Positions 29,201 through 37,846 of a stretch of 64,000 nt of DNA are shown here, piece after piece. The position numbers and the translations under genes were made by a program. A model generated the notes under the pieces. That model saw only the letters and a list, made by a program, of their open reading frames with translations. It ran no database searches and had not been told where the DNA came from. The stretch comes from Hondaea fermentalgiana (lineage: Eukaryota > Sar > Bigyra > Thraustochytrida > Thraustochytriidae). The stretch covers positions 62,001-126,000 of the forward strand of contig NPFB01000091.1 of NCBI GenBank assembly GCA_014084085.1, in the 5' to 3' direction. Each line of letters starts with the position of its first letter. The stretch's first letter is position 1.

Positions 29201-31198
29201 ATATGCCTCGAGCGCGGATTGCAGCGTGGAGTGTCCCTTGATGTTGACCTGGATTTCCTGAATGTCTTCGGGCCGCTTTGATGCCTTGCGACAATTGAGG
29301 CACTTTACCACATTGTCGACACTGCCGAGGAACATGTCGCCAATGCCTTTGACCTCCGGATTCGTCTGCTTTTCTGCAATGCCCGATATAAGATTGAGAA
29401 GAAGTTTATGAAATTCCTGAGCATCCTGTTGGTAGCTTGAATCAAGCTCTAACAGGGACACGAGCTTGCGGAGGTCCTGAGTCTTGGCATTTCCGTTTTG
29501 CATGAGTGCAAAGACGAGCTGCAGCTCCTGCATGGGAGCTTCGTGTTTCTCTGTTTCCGTGCTCGGTGACGTTGCGGGCGTCCAGGAGAAGATGAGATGG
29601 CGAAAGCTCGGTATCATAAAGAGAGTTTGGATGAGCGCATTCACATAGCATGTGGCCCCGAGATTGATGAGTCCCACAGGCATGAGCGACTTTGGCTCGC
29701 GAAACCTGGTGCGAGGGTCTGGCCCAAGAAGGCTTGACACGCTAAACTTGGAAGTCCAGATGCCGGAATTCTCCCCGAGACCGTAGAGACAGTTTGGATT
29801 GCTAGCACAGTTTCTTTTCCGCCCCTTTTTCCCGGGGCCGTGCATCGCGGCGGTGCACGCAGGTTTGCCGCGCATAAGAGGATCCTCTCGAAGCTTTTTG
29901 GCCATAACCGCAAGACTTTCGTCCTTGTTCCCCGTCGATGGTGGGGCGCCAGCCTCGGCAGTAGTTTTAGTCAACGAGCCTCCGTCTTCTCGTCGCCTTG
30001 TTCTGCCCAATTTCAAGACCTTTTCGTTTTCCGATTTCTTGTTCTTTTCGTTCACTCTTGCATGAGCGGCTTGTTCACTTTGCTTTGATTTCACCGATGG
30101 AGCATCGGGTGGAGCAGCAGAAATATTGGCCTGGAATTCCGGGAGGTCTTGTTTGGCTTCTACGCGATCAGGTAGGTCAGAGGTTGTCAATTTCCGCGGG
30201 CGACCTCGCCGGCGTTTGATCGGCGACGCGTCAGAAGTTTCCTCTGTGAGAGATTTCCTGGCCCGTTTGGCTTCTACGCGATCAGGTAGGTCAGAGGTTG
30301 TCAATGTCCGCGGGCGACCTCGCCGGCGTTTGGTCGGCGTCGCGTCAGAAGTTTCCTCCGTGAGAGAATTCCTGGCCCGAGAGCGAGCGCGAGGACGCCC
30401 TGGCTCGACGGCTGCTGGGGATGAAATCGACTTGGCCCGCGTTAATTTCGACGGCGCGTCTTCATGCTCGGCCGCGGTGCTACCGCTGACCTGCGTTTTC
30501 TTCTTTTTCTTCTTCTTTTTCCGACTTTTTTCACGATCTGGGCTTGCAGCAGAAGGACCGTCCTTTGTCGTCGTTTTCTCGGAGGACACTTTCTCGCTGC
30601 GATGACGACGTTTTTTGGACTTTGAACGAGGCTGTGGCAATTCATCGGGCGCTTCAACATCGCGAGCGGCCTTTTTCTCGACTTTTGCAGCTTTCGCCTC
30701 TTCGGCTTTTAGGTAACGACGTTGGCGTCTGACTTCAGACTCGTGCACGTTTAGCGTGAACTCGTCATCGACACCATAGGTGCTCTTATGTTTGCGTTTG
30801 CGCTGCGGAAATCGCCGACCAATCTCCTTTGCAAACGCCTCATCGTCCTTTGGACTCTGCTCGCTCTGGTTTTGCGCTTTCTCGTTGTCGTAGTTTGCCT
30901 TTTGGGGGGGCGGGTCGACCTCTTGCTCGAGCTCGTGCTTTCTCGCTCCATCCTTGGTTTGCCTTTGGTCCTCGCTTCGCGGAGACGTTATTGTCGAGCT
31001 TGTCAGGGATTTTTGTTGTTTGGCCGGGGCTGGGGTGCGAGCTTCTGGCTCCTCGGGAGGTTCAGGCTCGGAAGCGATATTCTTCCTCGCGTGCCCCGCG
31101 GCATTTTCGCCACCCGTTTCCGCCGCGGCGGTGGCGACAGTGACGGCGGCAGCGGCAGGGGCTTGCTCCTCGCGCTGTGCGCCAGCATCCTTTGCCAT
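26099..31198 (-). CDS. USP48 / UBP26-like ubiquitin-specific protease with AT-hooks
   Basis: A 1,699-residue nuclear deubiquitinase. The USP catalytic Cys box is GLINLGATCYVNALIQTLF (Cys at about residue 517) and the His box is ASANSGHYTADVLD, followed by WYTMDD. QQDAQEFHKLLLNL and the zinc-finger pairs CLNC and CSNC are typical of USP48. Downstream are DUSP-like segments with CEHG motifs (ITCEHGELSL, VTCEHGKRIV) and a ubiquitin-like C-terminal domain ending near DDEICLKIT. USP48/UBP26 removes ubiquitin from histone H2A/H2B in animals and plants. The N-terminal ~500 residues are charged and disordered and hold two AT-hook cores (KRRRGRPR, about residues 290 and 328). There is also a polyGln run near 985. 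The ATG at 31198 is used because the frame upstream starts at GTG. Confidence 0.9.
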   Translation of the reverse strand: MAKDAGAQREEQAPAAAAVTVATAAAETGGENAAGHARKNIASEPEPPEEPEARTPAPAKQQKSLTSSTITSPRSEDQRQTKDGARKHELEQEVDPPPQKANYDNEKAQNQSEQSPKDDEAFAKEIGRRFPQRKRKHKSTYGVDDEFTLNVHESEVRRQRRYLKAEEAKAAKVEKKAARDVEAPDELPQPRSKSKKRRHRSEKVSSEKTTTKDGPSAASPDREKSRKKKKKKKKTQVSGSTAAEHEDAPSKLTRAKSISSPAAVEPGRPRARSRARNSLTEETSDATPTKRRRGRPRTLTTSDLPDRVEAKRARKSLTEETSDASPIKRRRGRPRKLTTSDLPDRVEAKQDLPEFQANISAAPPDAPSVKSKQSEQAAHARVNEKNKKSENEKVLKLGRTRRREDGGSLTKTTAEAGAPPSTGNKDESLAVMAKKLREDPLMRGKPACTAAMHGPGKKGRKRNCASNPNCLYGLGENSGIWTSKFSVSSLLGPDPRTRFREPKSLMPVGLINLGATCYVNALIQTLFMIPSFRHLIFSWTPATSPSTETEKHEAPMQELQLVFALMQNGNAKTQDLRKLVSLLELDSSYQQDAQEFHKLLLNLISGIAEKQTNPEVKGIGDMFLGSVDNVVKCLNCRKASKRPEDIQEIQVNIKGHSTLQSALEAYAAVERLEGHDQYECSNCNSKQDAERFVRIAKFPDVLIVLLNRFVWDGKQGTKKKVKDTIEIPESLDFAKNETLRTMLSESLHETISTNMYAASDLAYSLTAVLTHKGASANSGHYTADVLDVTQDPHVWYTMDDNKVSVIRNRPTSSRNAYMLVYRLKSSLRAKKKDLVRLSTELDAATKRANAHLDDELEAYTRRSGELEEGVSGRKNLYRKLFIDAASGPPHAGEVGQGVWVPTDWMSAWISGQDVPANGAPAAPLTNGTSGTGEPAMIDMTLPVSQQDPVDLSGDLDVQHRAENKEDDNDKANGNSVDDNDLEEEDEQQQQQQQEGKDDVNDAAAAHSLGDKKESPPDMDVVFSSPPDVTPYLCCHSDVAAGRARIGPSGAAHLKRVRPAVWDEMAAACRVEAKNRRALPYVVDEASQQDLACASCFGELRKRVELIQETGDARERIDHILRSSRISSARMSGDRSGFYYIAKAWAAEWLHYNKVKQNQAAEVHEMVAAATGTLGSSANGEDSQHRGRRGRGPAKGGRKKKGAARTVLEALSSTGGNEPSTDINASITCEHGELSLGNKDKQLLSAEDWDFVVSKALGGRCKASTRVYAGSHAACAICSESVRASKDQASDLASRKTAQLKDGPGAKALRALAKRTQTGRPALTKGVLTKGDYFVIPRGWLVRWRLFVNNRANDQNASPLADAMSGPEVTCEHGKRIVSPRLLHWLRRDGTYASRSPLTPEEMEVPRVSSNLVEIVSEAEWEALLTYYGSDNDSATALRLVLHEDFCTETFFVEDDESKQRFSFEPAICESCMDAKLKRAAHEATVYKDRRLGILLLPETAAVPSVGQTPVNSSKEDDEVAETPDGVTITAELAPSSSSSSSSSSSASGPQAKPAKSNKSITAPVRRSKRANDSAKKVFVSASSSMTLANLLVQVYYHESLQATLDQIDPDWLHTYHRGKRLEDLSLTLEQAGVHADDEICLKITKSSSDDPDFDGPTRWYELLQNATENDVFAVSEGSGADKRVKERGFQGSLLSRSNV
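30159..30380 (-). repeat. 111-bp tandem duplication encoding two AT-hook units
   Basis: Two 37-codon units, nearly identical in DNA, each encode SLTEETSDA-P-KRRRGRPR followed by LTTSDLPDRVEAK. A third partial unit (NSLTEETS) begins at one end, suggesting unequal crossing-over. Confidence 0.88.
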
Positions 31199-31729
31199 GT
31201 CCACCTCGCTTGCACAGCCGCTGCGTCTCGGGTAGGTTTCTTCTGCCTGCCTATATGAGGTCCTGCTTCCGCTGCTACGCGCTCGCGCTCGAGCCCTTCG
31301 TCCAGGTCCGCTGCGCCCCGTGCGCCCCGTGCGCGCAGGATGCCACTCGCTCGGATTTTGCCCTCGAGCTCTCTCTCTCTCTCGTGGTCAAGCCTCTTAA
31401 CCATCAGCAGAGACAAACAGAGACAGCCTTCCACGAGGATGGCGCTTCTGCGAGGATGGCACTTCTGAAAAGGTTGGCACTTTCGCGAGGATGGCGGCTG
31501 TTTCGCGAGGATGGGCCATTGGAAAAAGGAGCATTTGCGCTTTGTACATCTTGACAACATCGCAATGCGGCTCGAGGTTATAGACCTAGGAAGGTTTGGA
31601 CGGTATTTACTTTTGTCGAGCATGGACACGAAGGCCACTCATTCACTTCCAGCATCAAGAAAAAGCAAAAAAACAACGAAAACAAGCGAGATGATCTTTC
31701 AACGATTGATTTTGCCAAAGAATCTTCTA
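31199..31729. other. Intergenic region with short degenerate tandem repeats
   Basis: About 530 bases between two leftward genes: the promoter of the deubiquitinase gene and the 3' end of the protease gene. At 31434-31528 a unit containing GAGGATGGC recurs five times at roughly 21-24 base spacing. A CTCTCTCTCT run lies at 31371-31382. No gene was recognised. Confidence 0.6.
31434..31528. repeat. Degenerate ~21-bp tandem repeat (GAGGATGGC core)
   Basis: Five imperfect copies of a unit with the core GAGGATGGC and flanks such as CACTTCTG or GTTTCGC lie upstream of the USP48-like gene. Their regular spacing could reflect a minisatellite or clustered binding sites. Confidence 0.65.
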
Positions 31730-34700
31730 TCATGCAATAGCTAGGAATTCGCAATATTGGTCCGCCGAAGACGTGAAGCTTCCCGGAAAGCTTTGCGTCG
31801 AGCACTCGAGCTCGTCAGCATCATTGCGAACAATGTAGGACCAAATGTTGCCTTGACCGAATCGTACGAGGCCAGAGCCAGGAACATCAACCACTTCACC
31901 CCGCTTTCCAAGACGCTGGAAATCATCGGCGAGATCACCAGAGCTCGCCATTGCGGAAAGCTGTGCAAAGGAACAAACACGTTCGCCGCGAGGAGTGGAA
32001 GGCGCAGGGTCGTAGCCAATCACGCCAGGGCTGCAGACAAAGGTGGTTGTTTCGGAGAAAATGGTAAAACCATAGTCTTCTCCGCTGCCAAAACGAAGAA
32101 CGCCCGCCCCATCAGTGGTGCAAGCCTCGCCTTCGTTGCACAAGACAGAGCCAAAGTCAGTTACGTCGTGCGTCGGCGGCTGCGTGGGGAAGGGTGTCGG
32201 CGCATCGGTAGCGAGCTCACACTGGAGAGCAATGGTTTCGGAGGATCCGCAATTATGTGTACTGAAGAAGGAGCACTGGCTGAGCGCTGACTCTGAGCCA
32301 GTGCAATCAACGTTATCCATGAAGAAACTGTTGGTACCAGTCACGCTGGTGTAGGTTCCGCCAGCGAGACCCATGCTACGGCATGCGACGGCAGCGGCAT
32401 TGTCATCAAAGTAATCGTCGCACACTTGACCAAAGGTCGCGCCCCCGTCAAAAGAGACGAGCAACGTTCCGCTAAGAGCGCCCTCGGCAGCATCGGCGAA
32501 TTTAGCAACAAAGCGAATTGCTTCCTCTTCGCAGGAGAGCATTGCATGTCCAGAAGCAGTGTCGGGGCTGTAGCTCGCCGAACCGCATGAGGTGCCGGAG
32601 ACAAGGGTGCACTCCGCCAAAGAGGCTTCATCTCCATTGCATTGGATGCTTTGCGTTGATAGGGCAAGGCCGTCGGGAACATAGGCAAAGTAGTTGCTCA
32701 AATCCATGAGACTGCTCGAGGCAAAGCCCATTGACTTGCACGCAACGTCTCGCGATTTGTAGTCAAGACCAGCGGCGCAGACCGTGCCCCACTCGCGATT
32801 ATCGTCTAGGACCTCGAGCACACCAGGATTGGCGTACACCAACCGCGCGCTCGGCCCCGAGGCGATCACCGTGCGCGGAGTTTCCGTGGGTTGCGGTGTC
32901 GGAGGCGGCGCTGTGGGCGACGCCGTAGGGTTTGGCGTATCGTTGGTGCACTCAAGATACGCATACCTGGCGCACTGGACATGAACACTGAAGGCGCATT
33001 CGAGCAAATTTGTGGCTAACCCGTCGCAGGAGGGGTTGCCAAATCCGTACGTCGACGAGGAAGCACTTGAGCTCAATGGTGGGTCATACTCTCTCGAAAC
33101 GCCGGTAAATCCCATGCTCGCGCAGGCCACCTTTCTCGCTGTCTCGCCCAGAGCACTGTATGAGCTTAAGCAGATTGGGCTCCATTCTCCGCCGCGGTAC
33201 ATGACCTCGAGGCGGCCGACGTTTTTGTCGAAACCAGAGACCCAGTGAAGACGCGTGCGGAGTCCAGAGGCAATGATATTGCCCGCACCAGAGGGATCGG
33301 AAGGCGCCGTGACAGGAGCCCGCGTCGGAGTTTTCGTATCAAAGCACTCCACGACCGCAGGCCGGGAGGGTTCTCCATAGTAGTAGTTACCGTAGGCGCT
33401 ATGCTGGTCGTCGTACTCACAGTCGTGAAGCGCCGATTCGCCTCCGCGGCAATAAAAAATGGGCGAGTAGCGTTCAAACTTTTTCGGAACGTCCGGCATT
33501 TCTGTCTGCAGATCCCAGCGCAGTGCGCCGTCAGCATATCCGACCTCACGGCAGGCCACGGCAGCTTCGACGTCACCAAAGTCCGCGTTCACGCGGAGAA
33601 CCTTGAACTTGCGCGAATTGGGTGGCTTGACAAAGATAAAGCCCGGGTTCGAGTAAATCAGTCTGGCCGTGCTCGATTTTTTGATGACCTTATTGGCAAA
33701 CTTGGGCTTTCGCGTGGGTTTTGGTGTTGGTGCAATTTGCAAAAGCGACGTGGGAACCTCGTTGCTGTCGACACCATCGAGAACGTAGGACTCGATCCAT
33801 TCAACAAAGGTGGAAACGCGCGTGTAGACGCCGTAGGCTTTGGGCGCGGCGCACCCGTAGCCCCAGGACACGATGCCAGCGAGATATTGGTTGCCGACAC
33901 CGCCGTCACGAAAGAGTGGGCCGCCGCTGTCGCCCTGGCAAGAGTCCTTGCCGCCCTTTTCGTAGCCGGCGCAGATCATGGTCTTTTTATCAATCTCACT
34001 CTTCTCGTAAATGCCCTTGACGCAGTCCTTGTAAGGAACAAAGGGGACGTCTACTTTACGCAGAAGGATTGATTCTGAGTAGTACGTAATGTAGTTAATT
34101 CCGTAGCCATAGAGATCACGCTCCCCGTCGACGTCTAAGAGATCTCCACCCTTAGCGTTGCCCTTGTTATTTGTTGCGACTGCATTTTCATCGTTAGAGC
34201 CTTCGGTGGCGCGTCGAAGATTGCGGTTGTCCTTTGAGGAGGCGGTGTCCGTGGTATTCTCGGACATTTTTTTGCCAAAGTAGCCGTCGGTGCTTCCGTA
34301 ACCAGCAACGGTGAGGAGCATGCCCTTTTCCTCGAGCTTGGCCGCCTCACGGAAGTTGACCGGCTGGACGTCCACAATGTCGCGACTGAGACGAAGGAGA
34401 GCAAGATCATTTACGTTGGTGTTGGAGTCGTACTCTGGGTGCACGATGATGTCGACTACATCGCGTACCTGACGGGTCTCTTCGACAGAGGCGTCAAGGT
34501 CGGTCTCGCCGAGGATGATGCGCACTCCTGCACGCGTTTGGCCAGCCGCAAGTGGCCCGGGAAGAACAATCGAGTCGACGCAGTGCGCCGCGGTGAGGAC
34601 CCAGCCCGGTGCGATAAGGCTCCCGCCACAAATATGACCGTACTCAAGGTCGGGCCCGGATCCGGTTTGAAGACTCACGATCCAGGGAATGGTGTCCGTT

Positions 34701-34858
34701 TCGGTCTCTTGGCCGCCCACGATGTTCAAGACTCCGCTGCCGAAGTCTTCGACTTGGTCGGGCGTCGCGAGGTCGGCCTCGTCCGCATTCGCGGGCGCAA
34801 CCGCCAGCACCATTGCCAGGACCGCCAGGCCCTTGACCACCTTGTTCATCTTGGCCAT
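31730..34858 (-). CDS. Secreted trypsin-like serine protease with SRCR domains
   Basis: A 1,042-residue secretory protein. From the ATG at 34858 it has a signal peptide (MAKMNKVVKGLAVLAMVLAV, probably cut after ANA). A short propeptide and the activation site IVGGQE follow. The triad is H92 (LTAAHC), D151 (NDLALL) and S311 (GDSGGP). The Asp in KDSCQGDSGG predicts Arg/Lys specificity. An insertion of ~60 residues, Asn/Ser-rich, interrupts the protease between D151 and S311. Downstream are three to four scavenger-receptor Cys-rich domains, separated by Pro/Thr linkers (TPNPTASPTAPPPTPQPTET); for example AVACRSMGLAGGTY and VDCTGSESALSQCSF. Two copies of a short module containing VLRFG/LVRFG follow at the C terminus. 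The longer open frame upstream starts with TTG and is not used. Role may be extracellular digestion or surface defence; inferred. Confidence 0.9.
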   Translation of the reverse strand: MAKMNKVVKGLAVLAMVLAVAPANADEADLATPDQVEDFGSGVLNIVGGQETETDTIPWIVSLQTGSGPDLEYGHICGGSLIAPGWVLTAAHCVDSIVLPGPLAAGQTRAGVRIILGETDLDASVEETRQVRDVVDIIVHPEYDSNTNVNDLALLRLSRDIVDVQPVNFREAAKLEEKGMLLTVAGYGSTDGYFGKKMSENTTDTASSKDNRNLRRATEGSNDENAVATNNKGNAKGGDLLDVDGERDLYGYGINYITYYSESILLRKVDVPFVPYKDCVKGIYEKSEIDKKTMICAGYEKGGKDSCQGDSGGPLFRDGGVGNQYLAGIVSWGYGCAAPKAYGVYTRVSTFVEWIESYVLDGVDSNEVPTSLLQIAPTPKPTRKPKFANKVIKKSSTARLIYSNPGFIFVKPPNSRKFKVLRVNADFGDVEAAVACREVGYADGALRWDLQTEMPDVPKKFERYSPIFYCRGGESALHDCEYDDQHSAYGNYYYGEPSRPAVVECFDTKTPTRAPVTAPSDPSGAGNIIASGLRTRLHWVSGFDKNVGRLEVMYRGGEWSPICLSSYSALGETARKVACASMGFTGVSREYDPPLSSSASSSTYGFGNPSCDGLATNLLECAFSVHVQCARYAYLECTNDTPNPTASPTAPPPTPQPTETPRTVIASGPSARLVYANPGVLEVLDDNREWGTVCAAGLDYKSRDVACKSMGFASSSLMDLSNYFAYVPDGLALSTQSIQCNGDEASLAECTLVSGTSCGSASYSPDTASGHAMLSCEEEAIRFVAKFADAAEGALSGTLLVSFDGGATFGQVCDDYFDDNAAAVACRSMGLAGGTYTSVTGTNSFFMDNVDCTGSESALSQCSFFSTHNCGSSETIALQCELATDAPTPFPTQPPTHDVTDFGSVLCNEGEACTTDGAGVLRFGSGEDYGFTIFSETTTFVCSPGVIGYDPAPSTPRGERVCSFAQLSAMASSGDLADDFQRLGKRGEVVDVPGSGLVRFGQGNIWSYIVRNDADELECSTQSFPGSFTSSADQYCEFLAIA

Positions 34859-35276
34859 CTTCTTCACCGCCTGCGCCCGCGTTTTGCTCTCCGCTGCGCA
34901 CGGCCGAGCTCGAGTCTGCTGGGCTTTCGCGAGCCCTGGACGGTTTCCAGGCACTCCCAGTTCCGGTTTTGCTTTTGCTCTTGCTTTCGCTGCCTCGCTC
35001 AGCTGTCTCGCCGCGAGGCCCCTCAGCGCCTGGCTCGGCCCGAGCAGCCTCTTGCCCAAGCCGGTCTAACTGCCCTTCGAGTTCCGCCTTTGCCGGCCGC
35101 GCTCGCCGTCGCGTTGATCACGACTCGGATGCGACTCCGTCTCGGCCTCTTCGCCTTGGAGCTGGCACTTTCGCAGACTCCCACGACACCCCCCGCAGGT
35201 CGGGCCCGAAGCCGCCGGGCCGGCCTGCGGGGGGGCACCCCAGGCACGCCCGCGCCGCCGGGCCGTTCCCAGCGGC

Positions 35277-35376
35277 NNNNNNNNNNNNNNNNNNNNNNNN
35301 NNNNNNNNNNNNNNNNNNNNNNNNNNNNNNNNNNNNNNNNNNNNNNNNNNNNNNNNNNNNNNNNNNNNNNNNNNNN
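35277..35376. other. Assembly gap (100 N)
   Basis: Exactly 100 unknown bases in GC-rich intergenic sequence; a standard scaffold gap. Confidence 0.99.
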
Positions 35377-35544
35377 CGGCAGGCGGCCGCGCTGCCGGCC
35401 GAGCGGCCGGCAGCGTGCACGCGCTGCTTTTATTCTCACAGCCAGGCCAGCCAGCCAGGCCTACAACGAGGAGAACGCGAGGGGGGGGGGGAGAACGTGG
35501 CAGTGCCGGTAAAGGGGACTCCAGTGGACGAAGGAGTATTATAC

Positions 35545-35547
<3 letters not shown>

Positions 35548-35578
<31 letters not shown>
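35548..35578. repeat. (GCTT)n microsatellite
   Basis: About seven GCTT units, the same motif as at 9723-9765. Confidence 0.88.
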
Positions 35579-35580
<2 letters not shown>

Positions 35581-36260
35581 TCTTGCCTTCCTTGCTTCGA
35601 GACCTGGCGCGGAGGCGCGGCCGGTTTCGCGCTTTTCTCCGCCGGCGGCCAGCTGCAGATTGCGGTAGTTGAGGGAGGGAGGGACGTGCAGGCGGGGGAC
35701 GCTGTCTTCGCGACTGGCTTGTCTATTGGTTGGTAGTACACACGTCCAGCACCCACAAAAATTCGGCTCCGAGCCTCTCTTTCTTTTGATGAGCACGGGG
35801 AAGGAGTCGCTCGCGTGGCCGAGCGGAATACTTGGCGAGCGCGTGACGGAAGACGTCCGCCGGGTTGGTGAACTCGGCAGCAGGAGCAAATGGGTGTCCG
35901 GTCTGGTCTAATTTCTAGTCTAGCCGCTCCAGAGGCCTCGCCTGGCGTGCGAATTTGGAGGGCAAAATGGCGAGCAGCGTGAGATGTTGAGCAGCAGCAG
36001 CAGCATAGCAACGCGCAGCGCAAGGCAGGTCTCTTCGTTACATCCTTTCCCACCCTCGAAAGAGAATTCTGAGGGGGGAGGGAAGAGGACTTGCTTTTGA
36101 GGATCATTCATGGTGTAAGGCTTGAATAAAAAGCAGCAACAGCTACAGGACCTGAGCTCAGCGGTCACGATGGTAGATGGCCCGCTTCGACCGGAATATT
36201 CCTCCAGCGTAGAATTGGTTTCTTGGAAATGGTCGAGCTTTATTTTTTTTTCGTAGAGTC

Positions 36261-36261
<1 letters not shown>

Positions 36262-36292
<31 letters not shown>

Positions 36293-36293
36293 T
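36262..36293. repeat. (CAG)n microsatellite, non-coding
   Basis: About ten CAG units in the 3-kb intergenic region, with no surrounding reading frame of coding character. Confidence 0.88.
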
Positions 36294-37797
36294 ATTTGTA
36301 GCGCCTCTTAAGCCCTAGCTTCAAGTCGATTTCCCTGTCTGTGAATGGTCATCGAGAAATCGATCGGTTGGACACGATTTTTCGAGCCCAAACATTGGAT
36401 ATTCAAAGGTTGTCGGCTGGCGAATTTTATGATCTTGATCTTCGTCTCTAGGCCTCAAGAAACTGATCAGGTGACGCACCTCAATTTACCCCCGTTTGTG
36501 GATGGATGGATGGAATATAGAAAAAGCCTCGATAAAATTGCAAAAAGGGATCTTGTAAAGGGATCGCGCTGACAAGTGTCTCGAGACTAGAAGCTACACA
36601 TGATTGTTTCGAACATTTTTGTTTTGACTGTGCTCTCACGCTCGAGACTCATGCGATTTCTTTACACCGCACTGATACGAGTACCGTGGCGGTTATGAAA
36701 CGACAACGTCTTGATCGGTTACTCCGCGCTGGTGGCTTCGGCAGAAGAAACCTGACACCGAGCCATCCAGGGTCATCCTCGCGCTCTGCTGGGCGCATTC
36801 CTCTCGTTCCCTCGTTGGCCCGCCGCCCGCCAGCCGGCCTGTCCTCCGCCGGCGCATATTTCCGCGCAACGTGCGTCGATTTCCCGCCAGCAGCGGTAAA
36901 CGTGCGGGCCGTCAGTCGTTGCGTCCGGGTCCCATCGTCGGGCTCGGTGGGCAGCTGTTTGTTATGAGTGAGTGCATGTCAAGCCATGGCGAGAAGGTAC
37001 CACGATCCATCCACTTTGGATGCGAAGCATCTGCTTTGCTCTGCACTGACTGTGAGCGGCCGCACACGACTTCTCTATCCGCCCAAGCGCCACTTCGCTT
37101 TGCCCACGGTTCACTGGCCACCGGTCGCAGCGCAGCGCGCGATGCCGGCCAGCCTGAGTGAGGACGAGCCAGGTAGGTAGGTATTCGTATTCCTCATAGA
37201 TTCCACGCCATACAATGCAGCATTTCATTCCACTCCACGCCATGACCCCGTGCCATGCCGTTTCCAGCCCCGGCCAGCGCGGCCGCCCGCGGGGCCCGAG
37301 GAGAGGTGAAGTACATGCGTGCCGCACAACTCATGAAGGCGCGAGGCGAGGCAAGGCGCAGTACGAGGCGCACACGTGCGCCAAGTACAAGTATACACGC
37401 CGTGCACGTGCCTCGCAAAGAAAGAAAGAAGCGACGGAAAGAAGGGGAGAAAGGAGGAAAGGAGGCGAAGGGCGGCAGGCGGGCACCGAGCAGACCGACA
37501 GCGCGTGTCGAGGCGGCACGTGCAGAGCGAGCGCAGCGCGAGAGCAGGCGCGGCGCGGCGCGGCGCAGCGCAGGCGAGAGGAGAAGAAGAGGCTCGGAGC
37601 GGGCGGGAGACCGACCGGCGGCGGGGTGAGCGGCAAGCAGACTGGCGAAGCAGGCGGGCTGGGCCAAGGAAGGTGCACGCGCGCACTCACTCGCGACAAC
37701 AAAGCGCAAAAGCGGCGGCAACAACCACACCCGGAGCAGAGTGAGCGAGGCCGCGGGCGTACTGCTCGCGCAGACACGCGGGCTCGCAGGCACGCAG

Positions 37798-37831
<34 letters not shown>

Positions 37832-37846
37832 TCGAGCTCGAGGAGG

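Larger units (their letters stand above)
34859..37846. other. 3-kb intergenic region with scaffold gap
   Basis: Divergent promoter space between the SRCR protease (-) and the PH-acyltransferase gene (+). It contains 100 Ns, a GCTT repeat (35548-35578), a CAG repeat (36262-36293) and AT-richer DNA at 36340-36680. Purine-rich sequence lies at 37380-37600 and CACGAG repeats just before the next ATG. No open frame here has a recognisable domain or sensible composition. Confidence 0.55.

Noticed and set aside
26099..31204. Start of the deubiquitinase at 31204
   Set aside because: That codon is GTG; the first ATG, two codons later at 31198, is used.
34859..35059. N-terminal extension of the SRCR protease
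   Set aside because: The extension starts with TTG and would bury the clear signal peptide that begins at the ATG at 34858.
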